A stretch of DNA of 48,464 nucleotides from Pleurocapsa sp. MO_226.B13 (GCA_030064795.1 JASJEI010000025.1:1-48464); one strand, 5' to 3'. Counted from the first letter of the stretch, positions 8,276 to 16,832 are shown. The notes: a model not told the origin generated them from the letters alone. Made by a program: numbers and translations.

Positions 8276-8347
8276 ATGACTACTTTTACAGTTACAAATA
8301 GCAACGATTCTACAACTCAATACACTCGCCAAGAGCGATCGCGATAA
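8276..8347 (+). pseudogene. Short remnant of a CSLREA-like start
   Basis: A 23-codon frame, MTTFTVTNSNDS..., resembles the beginning of surface proteins that start FTVTNxNDSGxGSLR, then stops at a HIP1 site (CGATCGCGATAA). The frame is too short to be more than a fragment or chance. Confidence 0.3.
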
Positions 8348-8520
8348 TGTAAATCTGTAGCACTAGCTAAATTTAATAAAATTAATGTTAACAGAAAAGC
8401 ACACCAGATATGATTTTTAGATGTATATAATTTAGCTAAGGTTATTTCGCGATCGCACTAACAACTAACAACTGACAACTAACAACTTTATTCATAATTC
8501 CTAATTATTCCAGTAGGTAA

Positions 8521-8661
8521 AAAAACGATAGAGTTAATATTACTTACACGACTGCGAACTAGAACTCTGAAGATAAATTAGACGCTATTACGGCTAAATT
8601 AGAGCAAGCAGACAACCTTATTGCTGAAGTCTTGGAAAAGCTTAAGACCTGTAGATTTTGA
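8521..8661 (+). pseudogene. Broken coiled-coil gene fragment
   Basis: One frame reads KNDRVNITYTTAN, an in-frame TAG, then NSEDKLDAITAKLEQADNLI followed by AEVLEKLKTCRF and TGA at 8659-8661. The second part has heptad-like spacing. It has no start codon and is interrupted by a stop, so it is the tail of a decayed gene of unknown family. Confidence 0.45.
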
Positions 8662-8858
8662 GCTTATAATCAGACTAAATAGTGTAGTCGCGCCTTTTGC
8701 AGGTTCGTGGTAAAATGCGATCTGCTTTTTTGCTGTCTTGATTTCAACGATTAATAAATTAGGGTACAAAAGTACCTAGTTTACTTGTCTTCAAGCGATC
8801 GCTATACTTGCTTTTGGACGTAAGTTTGATTTACGAACCTACAAGCGATAGCGGGTAG

Positions 8859-8932
8859 TGAGCGAGAAGGGACTTGAACCCCTGACCTTTTGGTTCGTAG
8901 CCAAATGCTCTAATCCACTGAGCTACTCGCCC
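8859..8932 (-). tRNA. tRNA-Arg (anticodon ACG)
   Basis: On the minus strand a 74-nt cloverleaf can be folded. The acceptor GGGCGAG pairs with CTCGCTC with one G-U and discriminator A. The D-arm is AGCTCAGTGGATTAGAGC, the anticodon arm TTTGG-CTACGAA-CCAAA with ACG, and the T-arm AGGGGTTCAAGTCCCTT. CCA is not encoded. A34 is presumably deaminated to inosine to read CGN codons. Confidence 0.95.
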
Positions 8933-9003
8933 TCAAAGTTAAGTCTCAGTTAGTTGCTAACTTAACCCAACAGTTTTTAATAATAGCAGAACTTTCGACA
9001 ACA

Positions 9004-9510
9004 ATGCAAGAAAAAAATAATCATACTTCCCTATCTCATCTTAACGAGCGCGGAGAAGCCCACATGGTAGATGTTTCGAGCAAAAAAACAACTCGTCGTC
9101 AAGCGATCGCCACGGGCAAAATTAAAATGTCTGCTACTACTCTAGCTACCATCGAAGCAGGCAATGCTCCCAAAGGAGATGTTTTAGGTACGGCAAAAAT
9201 TGCAGGAATTATGGCTGCCAAGCAGACGGCAAACCTGATCCCTCTGTGTCATCCTTTGCCCATTCACCAAGTTGAGGTAGAGATTACCCCCGATGAAAAT
9301 TTACCTGGATATCAAATCAAGGCAACTGTAGTCACTAAAGCCGAAACGGGAGTGGAGATGGAAGCCCTAACAGCAGTTTCTGTAGCTGCTTTAACTTTAT
9401 ATGATATGGCAAAGGTGTTAGAGAAATCTATGCAAATTGAAGGAATTCATTTACTCAGCAAAACTGGCGGGAAATCAGGAGATTATTTTGCTTCAGCAAA
9501 AAGCAGCTAA
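9004..9510 (+). CDS. moaC: Cyclic pyranopterin monophosphate synthase
   Basis: MoaC converts 3',8-cyclo-7,8-dihydro-GTP to cyclic pyranopterin monophosphate in molybdenum cofactor synthesis. The 168-residue length is typical. Family motifs are [11 protein letters not shown] near the start, [24 protein letters not shown] around 65-88, [20 protein letters not shown] around 112-135 and [14 protein letters not shown]. The final block, [12 protein letters not shown], is also conserved. No other mo-cofactor genes are adjacent. Two small cyanobacterial genes follow on the same strand within 51 bp, so they may be co-transcribed. Confidence 0.95.
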   Translation: MQEKNNHTSLSHLNERGEAHMVDVSSKKTTRRQAIATGKIKMSATTLATIEAGNAPKGDVLGTAKIAGIMAAKQTANLIPLCHPLPIHQVEVEITPDENLPGYQIKATVVTKAETGVEMEALTAVSVAALTLYDMAKVLEKSMQIEGIHLLSKTGGKSGDYFASAKSS

Positions 9511-9561
9511 CCAGATACAATAGGAGTATCTTTGTTCAAAGTTAATTTTTAGTAAGAATTT

Positions 9562-9813
9562 ATGCCTCCCCGCTGGCCGAGAGAACCAAACCGTAAAACC
9601 GATCCAGAATATCGTCGTTTAGAAGATATCATCAACTTTGCCGTTCACGTTGGCGTATTTGCTGCGGTAAACTCTGGCTTATGGTTTGTCCACAATCTCA
9701 AATCAGCAGAGTGGCCCTGGCTACTATGGGTAAATGGCATCTGGTTTGGCTTTTTGGCCCTTCACTTTATCTATATCAAAGCGATCGCAGACTATACATC
9801 GATAAAAACCTAA
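9562..9813 (+). CDS. 2TM-domain protein
   Basis: This is an 83-residue protein. After a basic N-terminus (MPPRWPREPNRKTDPEYRRL), two predicted membrane helices lie around residues 24-43 (INFAVHVGVFAAVNSGLWFV) and 52-72 (WPWLLWVNGIWFGFLALHFI). This matches the PF13239-type 2TM domain, often seen alone in cyanobacteria, with unknown function. It ends one base before the next gene, suggesting translational coupling. Confidence 0.75.
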   Translation: MPPRWPREPNRKTDPEYRRLEDIINFAVHVGVFAAVNSGLWFVHNLKSAEWPWLLWVNGIWFGFLALHFIYIKAIADYTSIKT

Positions 9814-9814
9814 A

Positions 9815-10114
9815 ATGGCTACTACACGAGAAATAGAAGCTTTAGCAGCGCAAATTGGCGAAAACGTATATATCGATATTGCTAAATGGCATTTATATCT
9901 AAACGATGCTCATTTACATACGGCTGTAGCCGAAAAAGTCTATCCACTTCTGGAAGACAACTCTTTGAGTGAAGACGCAGTTACTTCGATTCTTCAGAAT
10001 ATCCCTGTCAAACTTGGAGGAGGAGCGACAGAGATGTCTCTAGATAAACTAATACCCATGCAGGGCAAAATCGACCTTTTGGATTTACTAGAAGAATATC
10101 AAAAGAATATGTAG
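9815..10114 (+). CDS. DUF3181 family protein
   Basis: A 99-residue soluble, acidic protein restricted to cyanobacteria and relatives, beginning MATTREIEALAAQIGENVYI and containing DIAKWHLYLNDAHLHT. The end is EYQKNM. I identify it with DUF3181 from these motifs and its length; no function is known for the family. It starts one base after the 2TM gene's stop codon, so the two are almost certainly one transcript, perhaps together with moaC. Confidence 0.7.
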   Translation: MATTREIEALAAQIGENVYIDIAKWHLYLNDAHLHTAVAEKVYPLLEDNSLSEDAVTSILQNIPVKLGGGATEMSLDKLIPMQGKIDLLDLLEEYQKNM

Positions 10115-10162
10115 ATTGTATCTACAATATTGTTTTACTTTTGAGTTAAGACAGATGAAGTA

Positions 10163-10192
10163 AGTAGGGGCGATTCGCGAATCGCCCCTACT
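10163..10192. repeat. Perfect 30-bp palindrome
   Basis: AGTAGGGGCGATTCG is followed immediately by its reverse complement. It is the end-to-end fusion of the two termini of the 90-bp element at 841-930. As RNA it would form a very stable 13-14 bp hairpin 48 nt after the DUF3181 stop. There is no T-tract, so it is a repeat first and a possible attenuator or terminator second. Confidence 0.75.
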
Positions 10193-10266
10193 AATAACTA
10201 AAAAGAAGAAATATATCTTAGTCAAAAATCGAAATAATATTAAATTACCAACAAGATTAAATAAAT

Positions 10267-10551
10267 ATGGATTGGCAACTTATTGGCATTAGTTTTATCA
10301 CGGTGTTTTTAGCCGAAATTGGAGATAAAAGCCAGTTAGCTGCGATCGCTTTGGGCGGTAGTTCCAAAAATCCGCGTGCGGTATTTATTGGTTCGACAGT
10401 CGCTTTGATTTTGGCTAGTTTTCTCGGCGTTGTGGCTGGAGGTGCAGTAGCGCAATTTCTACCAGAGAAGTTGTTAAAATCTTTGGCTGCGATCGGTTTT
10501 ATCACTATGGCATTAAGAATACTATGGGGAGAAAGCGAATCCGACGCTTAA
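10267..10551 (+). CDS. Half-size GDT1/UPF0016 (TMEM165) cation transporter subunit
   Basis: A 94-residue protein has three hydrophobic helices and the signature AEIGDKSQLAAIALG (about residues 15-29) of the UPF0016/GDT1 family, which exports Mn2+ or Ca2+. Full-size members carry two such repeats. This one has a single repeat and must pair with itself or a second half-size protein. No partner gene is adjacent, which is unusual because such halves are often encoded in tandem. Location would be thylakoid or plasma membrane. The polar tail is GESESDA. Confidence 0.85.
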   Translation: MDWQLIGISFITVFLAEIGDKSQLAAIALGGSSKNPRAVFIGSTVALILASFLGVVAGGAVAQFLPEKLLKSLAAIGFITMALRILWGESESDA

Positions 10552-10590
10552 TCGTTCCTCTTTGAGTAGGCATTCATAAGCGCACCCTCT

Positions 10591-11799
10591 TCAGCTAGAG
10601 AGCAACTTTTCACCTGTCAAACGACTTGACAAAATAGAAAATATCTCTTCACGGGTCAGTCTAATCGGATTATTACGGTTAGAAGTTTGCTCGACAATTG
10701 TCTCTAAATCGCTCGCTTTGACTCCATAATCACTGAATTTAGGAAGAGCTAATCGTTCTGTCCACTCTTCGAGAGTATCAATTAGGAAATCTGCATAGTA
10801 ATGCTCCGATTTTCCAGTTTCCCTTGAGAGGATTTGACCCACCCGACTCATCTTGGTCAAAGCTGGATTTTGGGGTTCTCTGGCTCTCATAGCTTCTAAG
10901 GTCACTTTATTAGCGATCGCCATTAAAGTTCCACAAACCACTCCATGAGGAATGGGAAATAAACCACCTACAGGAGAAGCCAAACCGTGTACGATTCCCA
11001 ACCCAGCATTAGCCAAACATATTCCCGAACATAAGGAAGCATAAGCCATTCCCTCTCTTACGCTCGGATTATTCGATTCCGATTCACAAGCTGGGAGAAA
11101 ATATTGTGCAACTTTTTCTATGCCACTGAGAGCGATCGCATCAGTTAATGGTGAAGCGGTAGGAGATAAAAAAGGTTCTAACAGTTGGGTAAAAGCATCC
11201 AGACCACAGGCAGCCGTAATGTGTTGGGGGCAAGATGTCAGTAAATTACCATCAATAATTATTCCGTCGGGAATTAAGTTATCGTGACGCAGAGATTTTT
11301 TGTAGCCATTTTTGCCGACTTCGCTAATCACGGCATTTTTGGTAACTTCCCCCCCCGTACCAGAAGTAGTCGGAATGGCAAGATAAGGCAATTTAATACC
11401 ACTGTGAGGAATACCCTTGCCCACTCCTTCCAAATGGTCAAAAATCGAATTCTGATGGGGTAGCATGGCCGAGAGTGCTTTGCCTAGATCGATAACACTT
11501 CCGCCACCAATGCCTACTACAGCTTCAAACTTCTGAGGTCGATATTGTTGGCAAAATCTATCTACATCAGGTGTGGTCGGCTCTCCTGAATAAGAGATTC
11601 TGGCAAAACTAATCTGATTCTGCTCTAGAAGAGACTGAATTACTGACCAATTACTAGAATGTTCTAGGGATTTCCCTCCTGTGACTACTAAGATCTTATG
11701 GGCATTAATTGACTCGAGCAGATAGGGAAGTTGCTCTATTTTTCCCGTGCCAAAATGAATGGGAGGAACTTTAGCAAAAAAGAACGGAGAAATAGCCAT
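10591..11799 (-). CDS. Iron-containing alcohol dehydrogenase family protein
   Basis: The 402-residue group III dehydrogenase has an NAD(P)-binding GGGSVIDLGKALS at 98-110, IPTTSGTGGEVTKNAV at 142-157, and the metal site. Usual ligands are Asp, His, His, His in a DAxxHxxE segment plus two later His. Here the segment is DAFTQLLEPF (201-210), so the second ligand is Gln205. His271 (VHGLASPVGG) and His285 (PIPHGVVCG) are present. A subgroup of the family shows this DAxTQ form. Substrate unknown. It lies 6 bp downstream of the monooxygenase-fold gene, so the two form an operon. Confidence 0.88.
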   Translation of the reverse strand: MAISPFFFAKVPPIHFGTGKIEQLPYLLESINAHKILVVTGGKSLEHSSNWSVIQSLLEQNQISFARISYSGEPTTPDVDRFCQQYRPQKFEAVVGIGGGSVIDLGKALSAMLPHQNSIFDHLEGVGKGIPHSGIKLPYLAIPTTSGTGGEVTKNAVISEVGKNGYKKSLRHDNLIPDGIIIDGNLLTSCPQHITAACGLDAFTQLLEPFLSPTASPLTDAIALSGIEKVAQYFLPACESESNNPSVREGMAYASLCSGICLANAGLGIVHGLASPVGGLFPIPHGVVCGTLMAIANKVTLEAMRAREPQNPALTKMSRVGQILSRETGKSEHYYADFLIDTLEEWTERLALPKFSDYGVKASDLETIVEQTSNRNNPIRLTREEIFSILSSRLTGEKLLSS

Positions 11800-11805
11800 A
11801 GCTTT

Positions 11806-12099
11806 TTAAACGGGTGCAATTACATCATAGGGTATACCTTGGCGAGGTTCGGCCATCCAATCTGCCACTGTTTCTCGCCAAGTTAAATAGTGTTGAGTTT
11901 GCTTATGGGCTTTAGCTCCCGCTTCGGTTTTATAAGCTTCATAGAGAATAAATTGGCTTTCATCTTCGGGAGCTTGCAAAATATCGAAACGCATATTCTC
12001 TGGCTCTTGAATCGAACCTTGATGATTGAGTTTAGTAGCTTCAATGAAGTTTTGAATGTATTCGGGTTTGACTTTGACGTGAACAATCGTAACAACCAT
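11806..12099 (-). CDS. Antibiotic-biosynthesis-monooxygenase (ABM) domain protein
   Basis: The 97-residue ferredoxin-like ABM-fold protein has the pattern VHVKVKPEYIQNFIEATKLN, NMRFDILQAPEDESQFILYE and AKAHKQTQHYLTWRETVADW. It resembles LsrG/YgiN-type quinol monooxygenases, which act as dimers without cofactor on quinones or aldehyde-type substrates. It is the first gene of a two-gene operon with the Fe-alcohol dehydrogenase. Together they suggest oxidation and reduction of a small carbonyl or alcohol compound; that is inference. Confidence 0.85.
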   Translation of the reverse strand: MVVTIVHVKVKPEYIQNFIEATKLNHQGSIQEPENMRFDILQAPEDESQFILYEAYKTEAGAKAHKQTQHYLTWRETVADWMAEPRQGIPYDVIAPV

Positions 12100-12251
12100 A
12101 GAAGAACCTGTTATTGATTTAATCTGACTTAGTAATTTAAATTATCATTATTCCTCGCTCCCTTAGCAAACGAACAGAAAACAAAGCCACACGTTAGGGC
12201 AATCTTATACTCACAGTTCAAGCTTTAGTTTTGAGGAGCGGATATCCATAG

Positions 12252-12341
12252 ATGCCTAACTTAAATTCTAGCGATTTGAAGTTGAGCCGCGATCTAAATT
12301 TTGTTGGCGAATTCATAAAAATCTCGAAATACTCGAAATAA
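12252..12341 (+). CDS. Possible 29-residue small ORF
   Basis: ATG at 12252 is preceded by GAGGAGCGG. It encodes MPNLNSSDLKLSRDLNFVGE followed by FIKISKYSK and a TAA. It ends 41 bp before the CheR-like gene. It could be a leader peptide, a remnant or chance. Confidence 0.2.
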   Translation: MPNLNSSDLKLSRDLNFVGEFIKISKYSK

Positions 12342-12382
12342 TTGAGTTAGTATAATTTCTAAAATATAGATAGCAGCGAAAC

Positions 12383-13192
12383 TTGAAAGACCGCGATTGT
12401 ATTAGTTTCTTACAGCAAATCCTACCTCAATTGCACTTGCGCTGGTCTGGATTTCGGCGAGTGCGGAGACAGGTTTGTCGCCGACTAAGGAATCGTTTTC
12501 TCAAACTGGGGCTAGAAGATTTTGCCAGCTATAGGAATTATTTACTCGACCATCCTGATGAGTGGTCGGTAGTCGATGCTTGCTGTCGGATTACTATCTC
12601 TCGTTTCTATCGAGATGCGATAGTTTTCGAGCAATTATCTCAGGCTCTGCCAACACTAATCAAGTTAGGACAAGATAGAAGAGACAGCAGCATTAGTTGC
12701 TGGTGTGCTGGTTGTGCTTCTGGAGAAGAAGTTTATACCCTCAAGCTCATCGAGCATTTCTGTTTGTCTCCTCAACAATTGTTTTTACCTTTACATATTC
12801 TGGGAACCGATATGGATGAGTATCTTTTATCGAGAGCTAGGCGTGGCTGTTATCCTCAAGGAACACTCAAAGAACTTCCCCAACCATGGATAGCCCAAGC
12901 CTTTGATGTCGATGGGCAATATTGTCTCAAATCTGCCTTTCGAGAGGGAATCGAGTTTGAGCTATCTGACATCCGAAAACAGATGCCAGATGGCTTATTC
13001 CACCTCATACTTTGTCGTAATCTCGCCTTTACCTACTTTGAGTCCATTTTGCAGCAGGAAATCAAAAGAGGCATTTTTCATCGGCTAGTACCAGAAGGAA
13101 TTCTGGTAATTGGGAAAAAAGAATCCTTACCTCTTGATGGTCACAGCCAACTCATCAAGCTGTCTTCTCTGGGAATATACCAAAAGCGCTAA
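12383..13192 (+). CDS. CheR-type protein methyltransferase
   Basis: CheR-like enzymes methylate chemoreceptor glutamates using S-adenosylmethionine. The 269-residue protein has the N-terminal helical domain, the substrate-side motif ITISRFYRD at 71-79 (canonical TxFFRD), the SAM-binding CAGCASGEEVYTL at 108-120, GTDMDEYLLSRARRG around 150, and LILCRNLAFTYFE (canonical CRNVLIYF). No in-frame ATG lies near the start; TTG at 12383 is the best one. There are no cheB, receptor or kinase genes nearby, so it may serve another signalling system. A hairpin terminator follows at 13251. Confidence 0.85.
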   Translation: MKDRDCISFLQQILPQLHLRWSGFRRVRRQVCRRLRNRFLKLGLEDFASYRNYLLDHPDEWSVVDACCRITISRFYRDAIVFEQLSQALPTLIKLGQDRRDSSISCWCAGCASGEEVYTLKLIEHFCLSPQQLFLPLHILGTDMDEYLLSRARRGCYPQGTLKELPQPWIAQAFDVDGQYCLKSAFREGIEFELSDIRKQMPDGLFHLILCRNLAFTYFESILQQEIKRGIFHRLVPEGILVIGKKESLPLDGHSQLIKLSSLGIYQKR

Positions 13193-13250
13193 TCATACTA
13201 TCCCGTAACAAATTCTATCAAATATTTTTGTCATTTAATCATGACGCAAT

Positions 13251-13286
13251 CAGGAAAATAAAATTTTATTCAAAAATTTTTTCCTG
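13251..13286 (+). terminator. Candidate terminator after the CheR-like gene
   Basis: CAGGAAAA pairs with TTTTCCTG across an A/T-rich inner region that can extend the stem (AAAATTTTATT / AAAAATTTT). It sits 58 bp past the stop codon at 13192. Confidence 0.5.
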
Positions 13287-13337
13287 CCCCAAAATAAAAA
13301 ATATCTACATAGCAAATTACTATTAAAATATAGTTGT

Positions 13338-13472
13338 TTGAAGAAACTTAAATTCTCAAGCATTTTAAAGGACGCTCGCTATTATTTAATTTTTTTCGGT
13401 GTAACTCTAACGATTACTGCTCTATTATTGATAGAAATCAGGCAAAAACAAATCACTGTCTTGAGTTTTTAA
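13338..13472 (+). CDS. Possible 44-residue membrane peptide
   Basis: A TTG-initiated frame encodes a basic start (MKKLKFSSILKDARYY), a single hydrophobic helix (LIFFGVTLTITALLLIEI) and the tail RQKQITVLSF. The layout, positive N-side then one helix, is that of small membrane proteins. There is no good ribosome-binding site and no family is recognised. The rest of the 13193-13688 interval is AT-rich with nothing else recognisable. Confidence 0.3.
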   Translation: MKKLKFSSILKDARYYLIFFGVTLTITALLLIEIRQKQITVLSF

Positions 13473-13688
13473 GTAGCTGTAATTGGTTTTTACGTTATTA
13501 AATTATTGTGAAAAGATTTATTTGCTTTTAGCATAATAATAGTCCGAGAAAAAACAAAATAACTACCTGGAAATTAGTAATTTATGAACTTAATAAAAAT
13601 AAAGACAAATGGTTTGATTTTGCTCAATAAATATTGAACATCAACCAAATTCAAACTGATAACGATCCCCTAGAATTTGAATATCATG

Positions 13689-16304
13689 ATGAAAATTCTG
13701 AAGGTTCAGACGCTACGCGGTCCAAACTATTGGAGCATTCGACACCAAAAGCTGATAGTTCTGCAACTCGATCTGAGGGAGCTAACCGAAAAACGCTCCG
13801 ACGAAATTCCTGACTTTTACCAGGGATTAATTGAGGTGTTCCCTAGTTTAACTTCTGACCGTTGGAACAGATTTTTGAAACGGCTACGAGAAGGACTTTT
13901 TCTGGAAAAGATTGTCCCTCGGGTGGCTCTAGAACTCCAGTCATTAGCAGGGATGCCAGTCGAATTTAGCTGCACCCAATCTACTTCAACCTCTGGAGTT
14001 TACCAAGTAATTTTCGAGTATCTAGACGAGAAGGCCGGTCGCTATGCTGCCAGAGCGTCAGTGCGTCTTTGCCAAAATTTGGTGGATAGGGGTTACTATC
14101 CCGATTCCGAACTAGAAAAAGATCTGCGAGACTTGAGAGAACTGCGGGTAGAAGGGGCACTTGGACCTAGTACCGAAGCAATTGTCAAAGAAGCAGAGGT
14201 GCGGGGAATACCTTGGATGCAGTTGAACACTCGCGCTATGACTCAGTTGGGCTATGGAGTCAACCAGAAGCGCATCCAAGCAACACAAAGCGATCGCACT
14301 AGTATTTTAGGAATTGAGTTGGCGTGCGACAAAGAGGCGACCAAAGAGATTCTCCAAAAGCATGGAATTCCAGTACCTCGCGGTGTAACGATCCGGTACT
14401 TTGACGAATTGAAAGCAGCAATTGAACGGGTGGGTGACTTTCCTATAGTAATTAAACCCTTAGATTGCAACCACGGACGTGGAGCCACGATTGATATCAA
14501 TAGCTGGCGAGAAGCAGAAGCAGCTTTTGATACAGCTATTGCTCTATCCAAACTGGGAGAGGTGATTGTTGAGCGATATCATCTCGGTCGGGATCACCGA
14601 GTGCTGGTGGTCAATGGCAAAGTCGTGGCAGTTGCAGAAAGAATTCCCGCTCATGTAGTAGGAGATGGTCGTTCGACAATTGAAGAACTAATCGAGTCAA
14701 CCAATCGAGACCCGCGACGGGGCAAAGGACATGACAATGTTATGACTCGCATCGATCTCGATCGCCGTAGTTTTGAGCTATTGCGCAAACAAAGATGTAC
14801 TCTCGGCACAGTTCTGCGAGAAGGAGAAATCTGCTACTTGCGCGAGACAGCCAACCTCAGTACTGGTGGAATGGCGGTCGATCGCACGGACGAGATTCAT
14901 CCAGATAATATCTGGTTAGCCAAACGGGCAGCCCAGATTGTCGGGTTGGATATTGCGGGGATCGACATTGTTACTCCCGATATTTCCCGTCCTCTGCGAG
15001 AGGTTAACGGTGTAGTCATTGAAGTGAATGCAGCACCTGGATTTCGGATGCACGTTTGCCCCAGCCAGGGTAAGTCTCGTAATGTAGCTGCTCCCGTCCT
15101 CGATATGCTCTTTCCACCTGGTAGCAATCCTCGCATTCCAATTATTGCCGTCACTGGAACCAACGGCAAAACCACAACCACCCGTCTGATCGCTCATATC
15201 TTGAAGCAAACTCAACGCACCGTAGGCTACACCACCACAGATGGAACCTATGTTGATGACTATCTAATAGAGACAGGAGATAATACTGGACCCCAGAGTG
15301 CTGGATTAATCTTACAAGACCCATCTGTAGAGGTCGCCGTCCTAGAAACAGCGCGAGGTGGGATTCTGCGTTCTGGCTTGGGTTTTGATGCCTGTGATGT
15401 AGGCATCGTGCTTAATGTGACTGGGGATCACTTGGGAATTGACGGCATTGACACCATTGAAGACATGGCTGCTCTCAAAAGTGTAGTTGCAGAGGCGACA
15501 CTGCCTCATGGCTATGCAGTACTCAACGCCGACGATCCCTTGGTTGCTGCGATGGGGCAGCGAACTAAAGCCCGAGTGGCTTACTTCTCGATGAATCCCC
15601 ATAATGAAGTGGTGCAGACTCATATCCGCCAGGGTGGTTTAGCAGCAGTTTATGAAACTGGCTATCTATCAATTCTAGAAGCAAATAAGACCCTCCGAAT
15701 AGAGCCAGCGATCGATGTACCTTTGACCTTAGGAGGATTGGCTCCCTTTATGATTGCCAATGCCCTAGCAGCTATTTTGGCAGCATTTACTCAAGGAGTT
15801 GCCCTCGAAGATCTTCGTAAAGCTCTAACTACTTTTCGAGCCTCTGTTAGTCAGACACCAGGGCGCATGAATCTATTTAATCTCGGCAGATACCATGCTT
15901 TAGTAGATTACGCCCACAATCCTGCTAGCTATGAGGCACTAGGTAGTTTTGTCCGTAATTGGTCGGGAGAACGCATCGGCGTGATTGGAGCCCCAGGCGA
16001 TCGCCGTGACGAAGATTTTATTGCCCTAGGTCGGCTTTCCGTCCAAATGTTCGATCGCATCGTAGTCAAAGAAGATGACGATTCTCGCGGTCGTCGTCGG
16101 GGAGAAGTTGCCAACTTAATTTGTGAAGGCATTGAGCGAGAAAAGCCCGATTGTCGTTATGAATCGATCCTCAATGAAACTAAAGCGATTGAGATTGCCT
16201 TGGAGGAGGCTGCCCAAGGCAGTTTAGTGGTGATTCTGCCAGAAAAGGTCGAGCGCACCCTTGATTTGATTGCGACTCGCCATCCGCAAACAGAGTCAGG
16301 CTAG
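13689..16304 (+). CDS. cphA: Cyanophycin synthetase
   Basis: CphA builds the nitrogen-storage polymer multi-L-arginyl-poly-L-aspartate from Asp and Arg with ATP. The 871-residue product starts at the second of two tandem ATGs (MKILKVQTLRGPNYWSI). It has an N-terminal domain (1-160), an ATP-grasp domain (about 215-475, with PIVIKPLDCNHGRGATI and VIEVNAAPGFRMH), and a C-terminal Mur-ligase-like domain with P-loop VTGTNGKTTTTRLI near 487-500. VLETARGGILRSG and VLNVTGDHLGIDGI are also diagnostic. Length matches CphA1. Cyanophycinase cphB, usually upstream, is not in the window. Confidence 0.95.
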   Translation: MKILKVQTLRGPNYWSIRHQKLIVLQLDLRELTEKRSDEIPDFYQGLIEVFPSLTSDRWNRFLKRLREGLFLEKIVPRVALELQSLAGMPVEFSCTQSTSTSGVYQVIFEYLDEKAGRYAARASVRLCQNLVDRGYYPDSELEKDLRDLRELRVEGALGPSTEAIVKEAEVRGIPWMQLNTRAMTQLGYGVNQKRIQATQSDRTSILGIELACDKEATKEILQKHGIPVPRGVTIRYFDELKAAIERVGDFPIVIKPLDCNHGRGATIDINSWREAEAAFDTAIALSKLGEVIVERYHLGRDHRVLVVNGKVVAVAERIPAHVVGDGRSTIEELIESTNRDPRRGKGHDNVMTRIDLDRRSFELLRKQRCTLGTVLREGEICYLRETANLSTGGMAVDRTDEIHPDNIWLAKRAAQIVGLDIAGIDIVTPDISRPLREVNGVVIEVNAAPGFRMHVCPSQGKSRNVAAPVLDMLFPPGSNPRIPIIAVTGTNGKTTTTRLIAHILKQTQRTVGYTTTDGTYVDDYLIETGDNTGPQSAGLILQDPSVEVAVLETARGGILRSGLGFDACDVGIVLNVTGDHLGIDGIDTIEDMAALKSVVAEATLPHGYAVLNADDPLVAAMGQRTKARVAYFSMNPHNEVVQTHIRQGGLAAVYETGYLSILEANKTLRIEPAIDVPLTLGGLAPFMIANALAAILAAFTQGVALEDLRKALTTFRASVSQTPGRMNLFNLGRYHALVDYAHNPASYEALGSFVRNWSGERIGVIGAPGDRRDEDFIALGRLSVQMFDRIVVKEDDDSRGRRRGEVANLICEGIEREKPDCRYESILNETKAIEIALEEAAQGSLVVILPEKVERTLDLIATRHPQTESG

Positions 16305-16584
16305 GCTGAAAAGATTGCTAATAATGGCAAGGTTATCGACTCGGGTAATTAAAAAAAGCATGAGGTTCAGTTCATCCTTTAGGGAAAACCAAATTTAACT
16401 AGAGTCTAGCTGAAGTCTGATTCATGGCATCCTTTCCTTTTACAGCGAATTTCAGATGAATAGACTCAATTTTTACTCACTACTCGCTACTTCATTAGAG
16501 TTAGCATGGTCTAGCGATCGCGAAAACTGCTGTAAGAACGCCCGAATTTAAACTGAATTTACTTTTTAATAACTAGTAGAAATT

Positions 16585-16690
16585 ATGTCTTCGATCGAAA
16601 GAAAAAGTCCTCAAAAACTTTCTGATGCAGATTTAACACCAAGAGGCAGAGTACACAAGAGTCCTGCTACCTGGAGAGATCAAATTTTCG
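16585..16690 (+). pseudogene. Alpha-amylase-family gene, N-terminal stub
   Basis: The frame from ATG 16585 begins MSSIERKSPQKLSDADLTPR and reaches SPATWRDQI, matching the beginning of cyanobacterial GH13 proteins (..SPxDWRDQxIYFLLPDRF). After WRDQI the reading leaves the family exactly where the insertion sequence begins and stops at 16732-16734. The C-terminal end of the same gene is found at 18526-18858, and the catalytic middle (roughly 400 residues) is gone. Confidence 0.75.
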
Positions 16691-16832
16691 ACGTTGTTCA
16701 AACCAGGGTTACACTTTGGGAAAAAATTACCTAATTTAAGAGAACATATGTTCTAAGCTATAGCTCAACAGCAGAGAGATGAGTGATACTAATAAATCAC
16801 GGAAAAATTAGGCAAATCTAGCAGTAAACTGA

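Noticed and set aside
10163..10192. 30-bp palindrome read as a plain rho-independent terminator
   Set aside because: No T-tract follows, and the same ends form the 90-bp element at 841, so a repeat is the better description.
14252..16132. Several 60-100-codon antisense frames inside cphA
   Set aside because: Shadows of a strongly coding gene; no start signals or recognisable domains.
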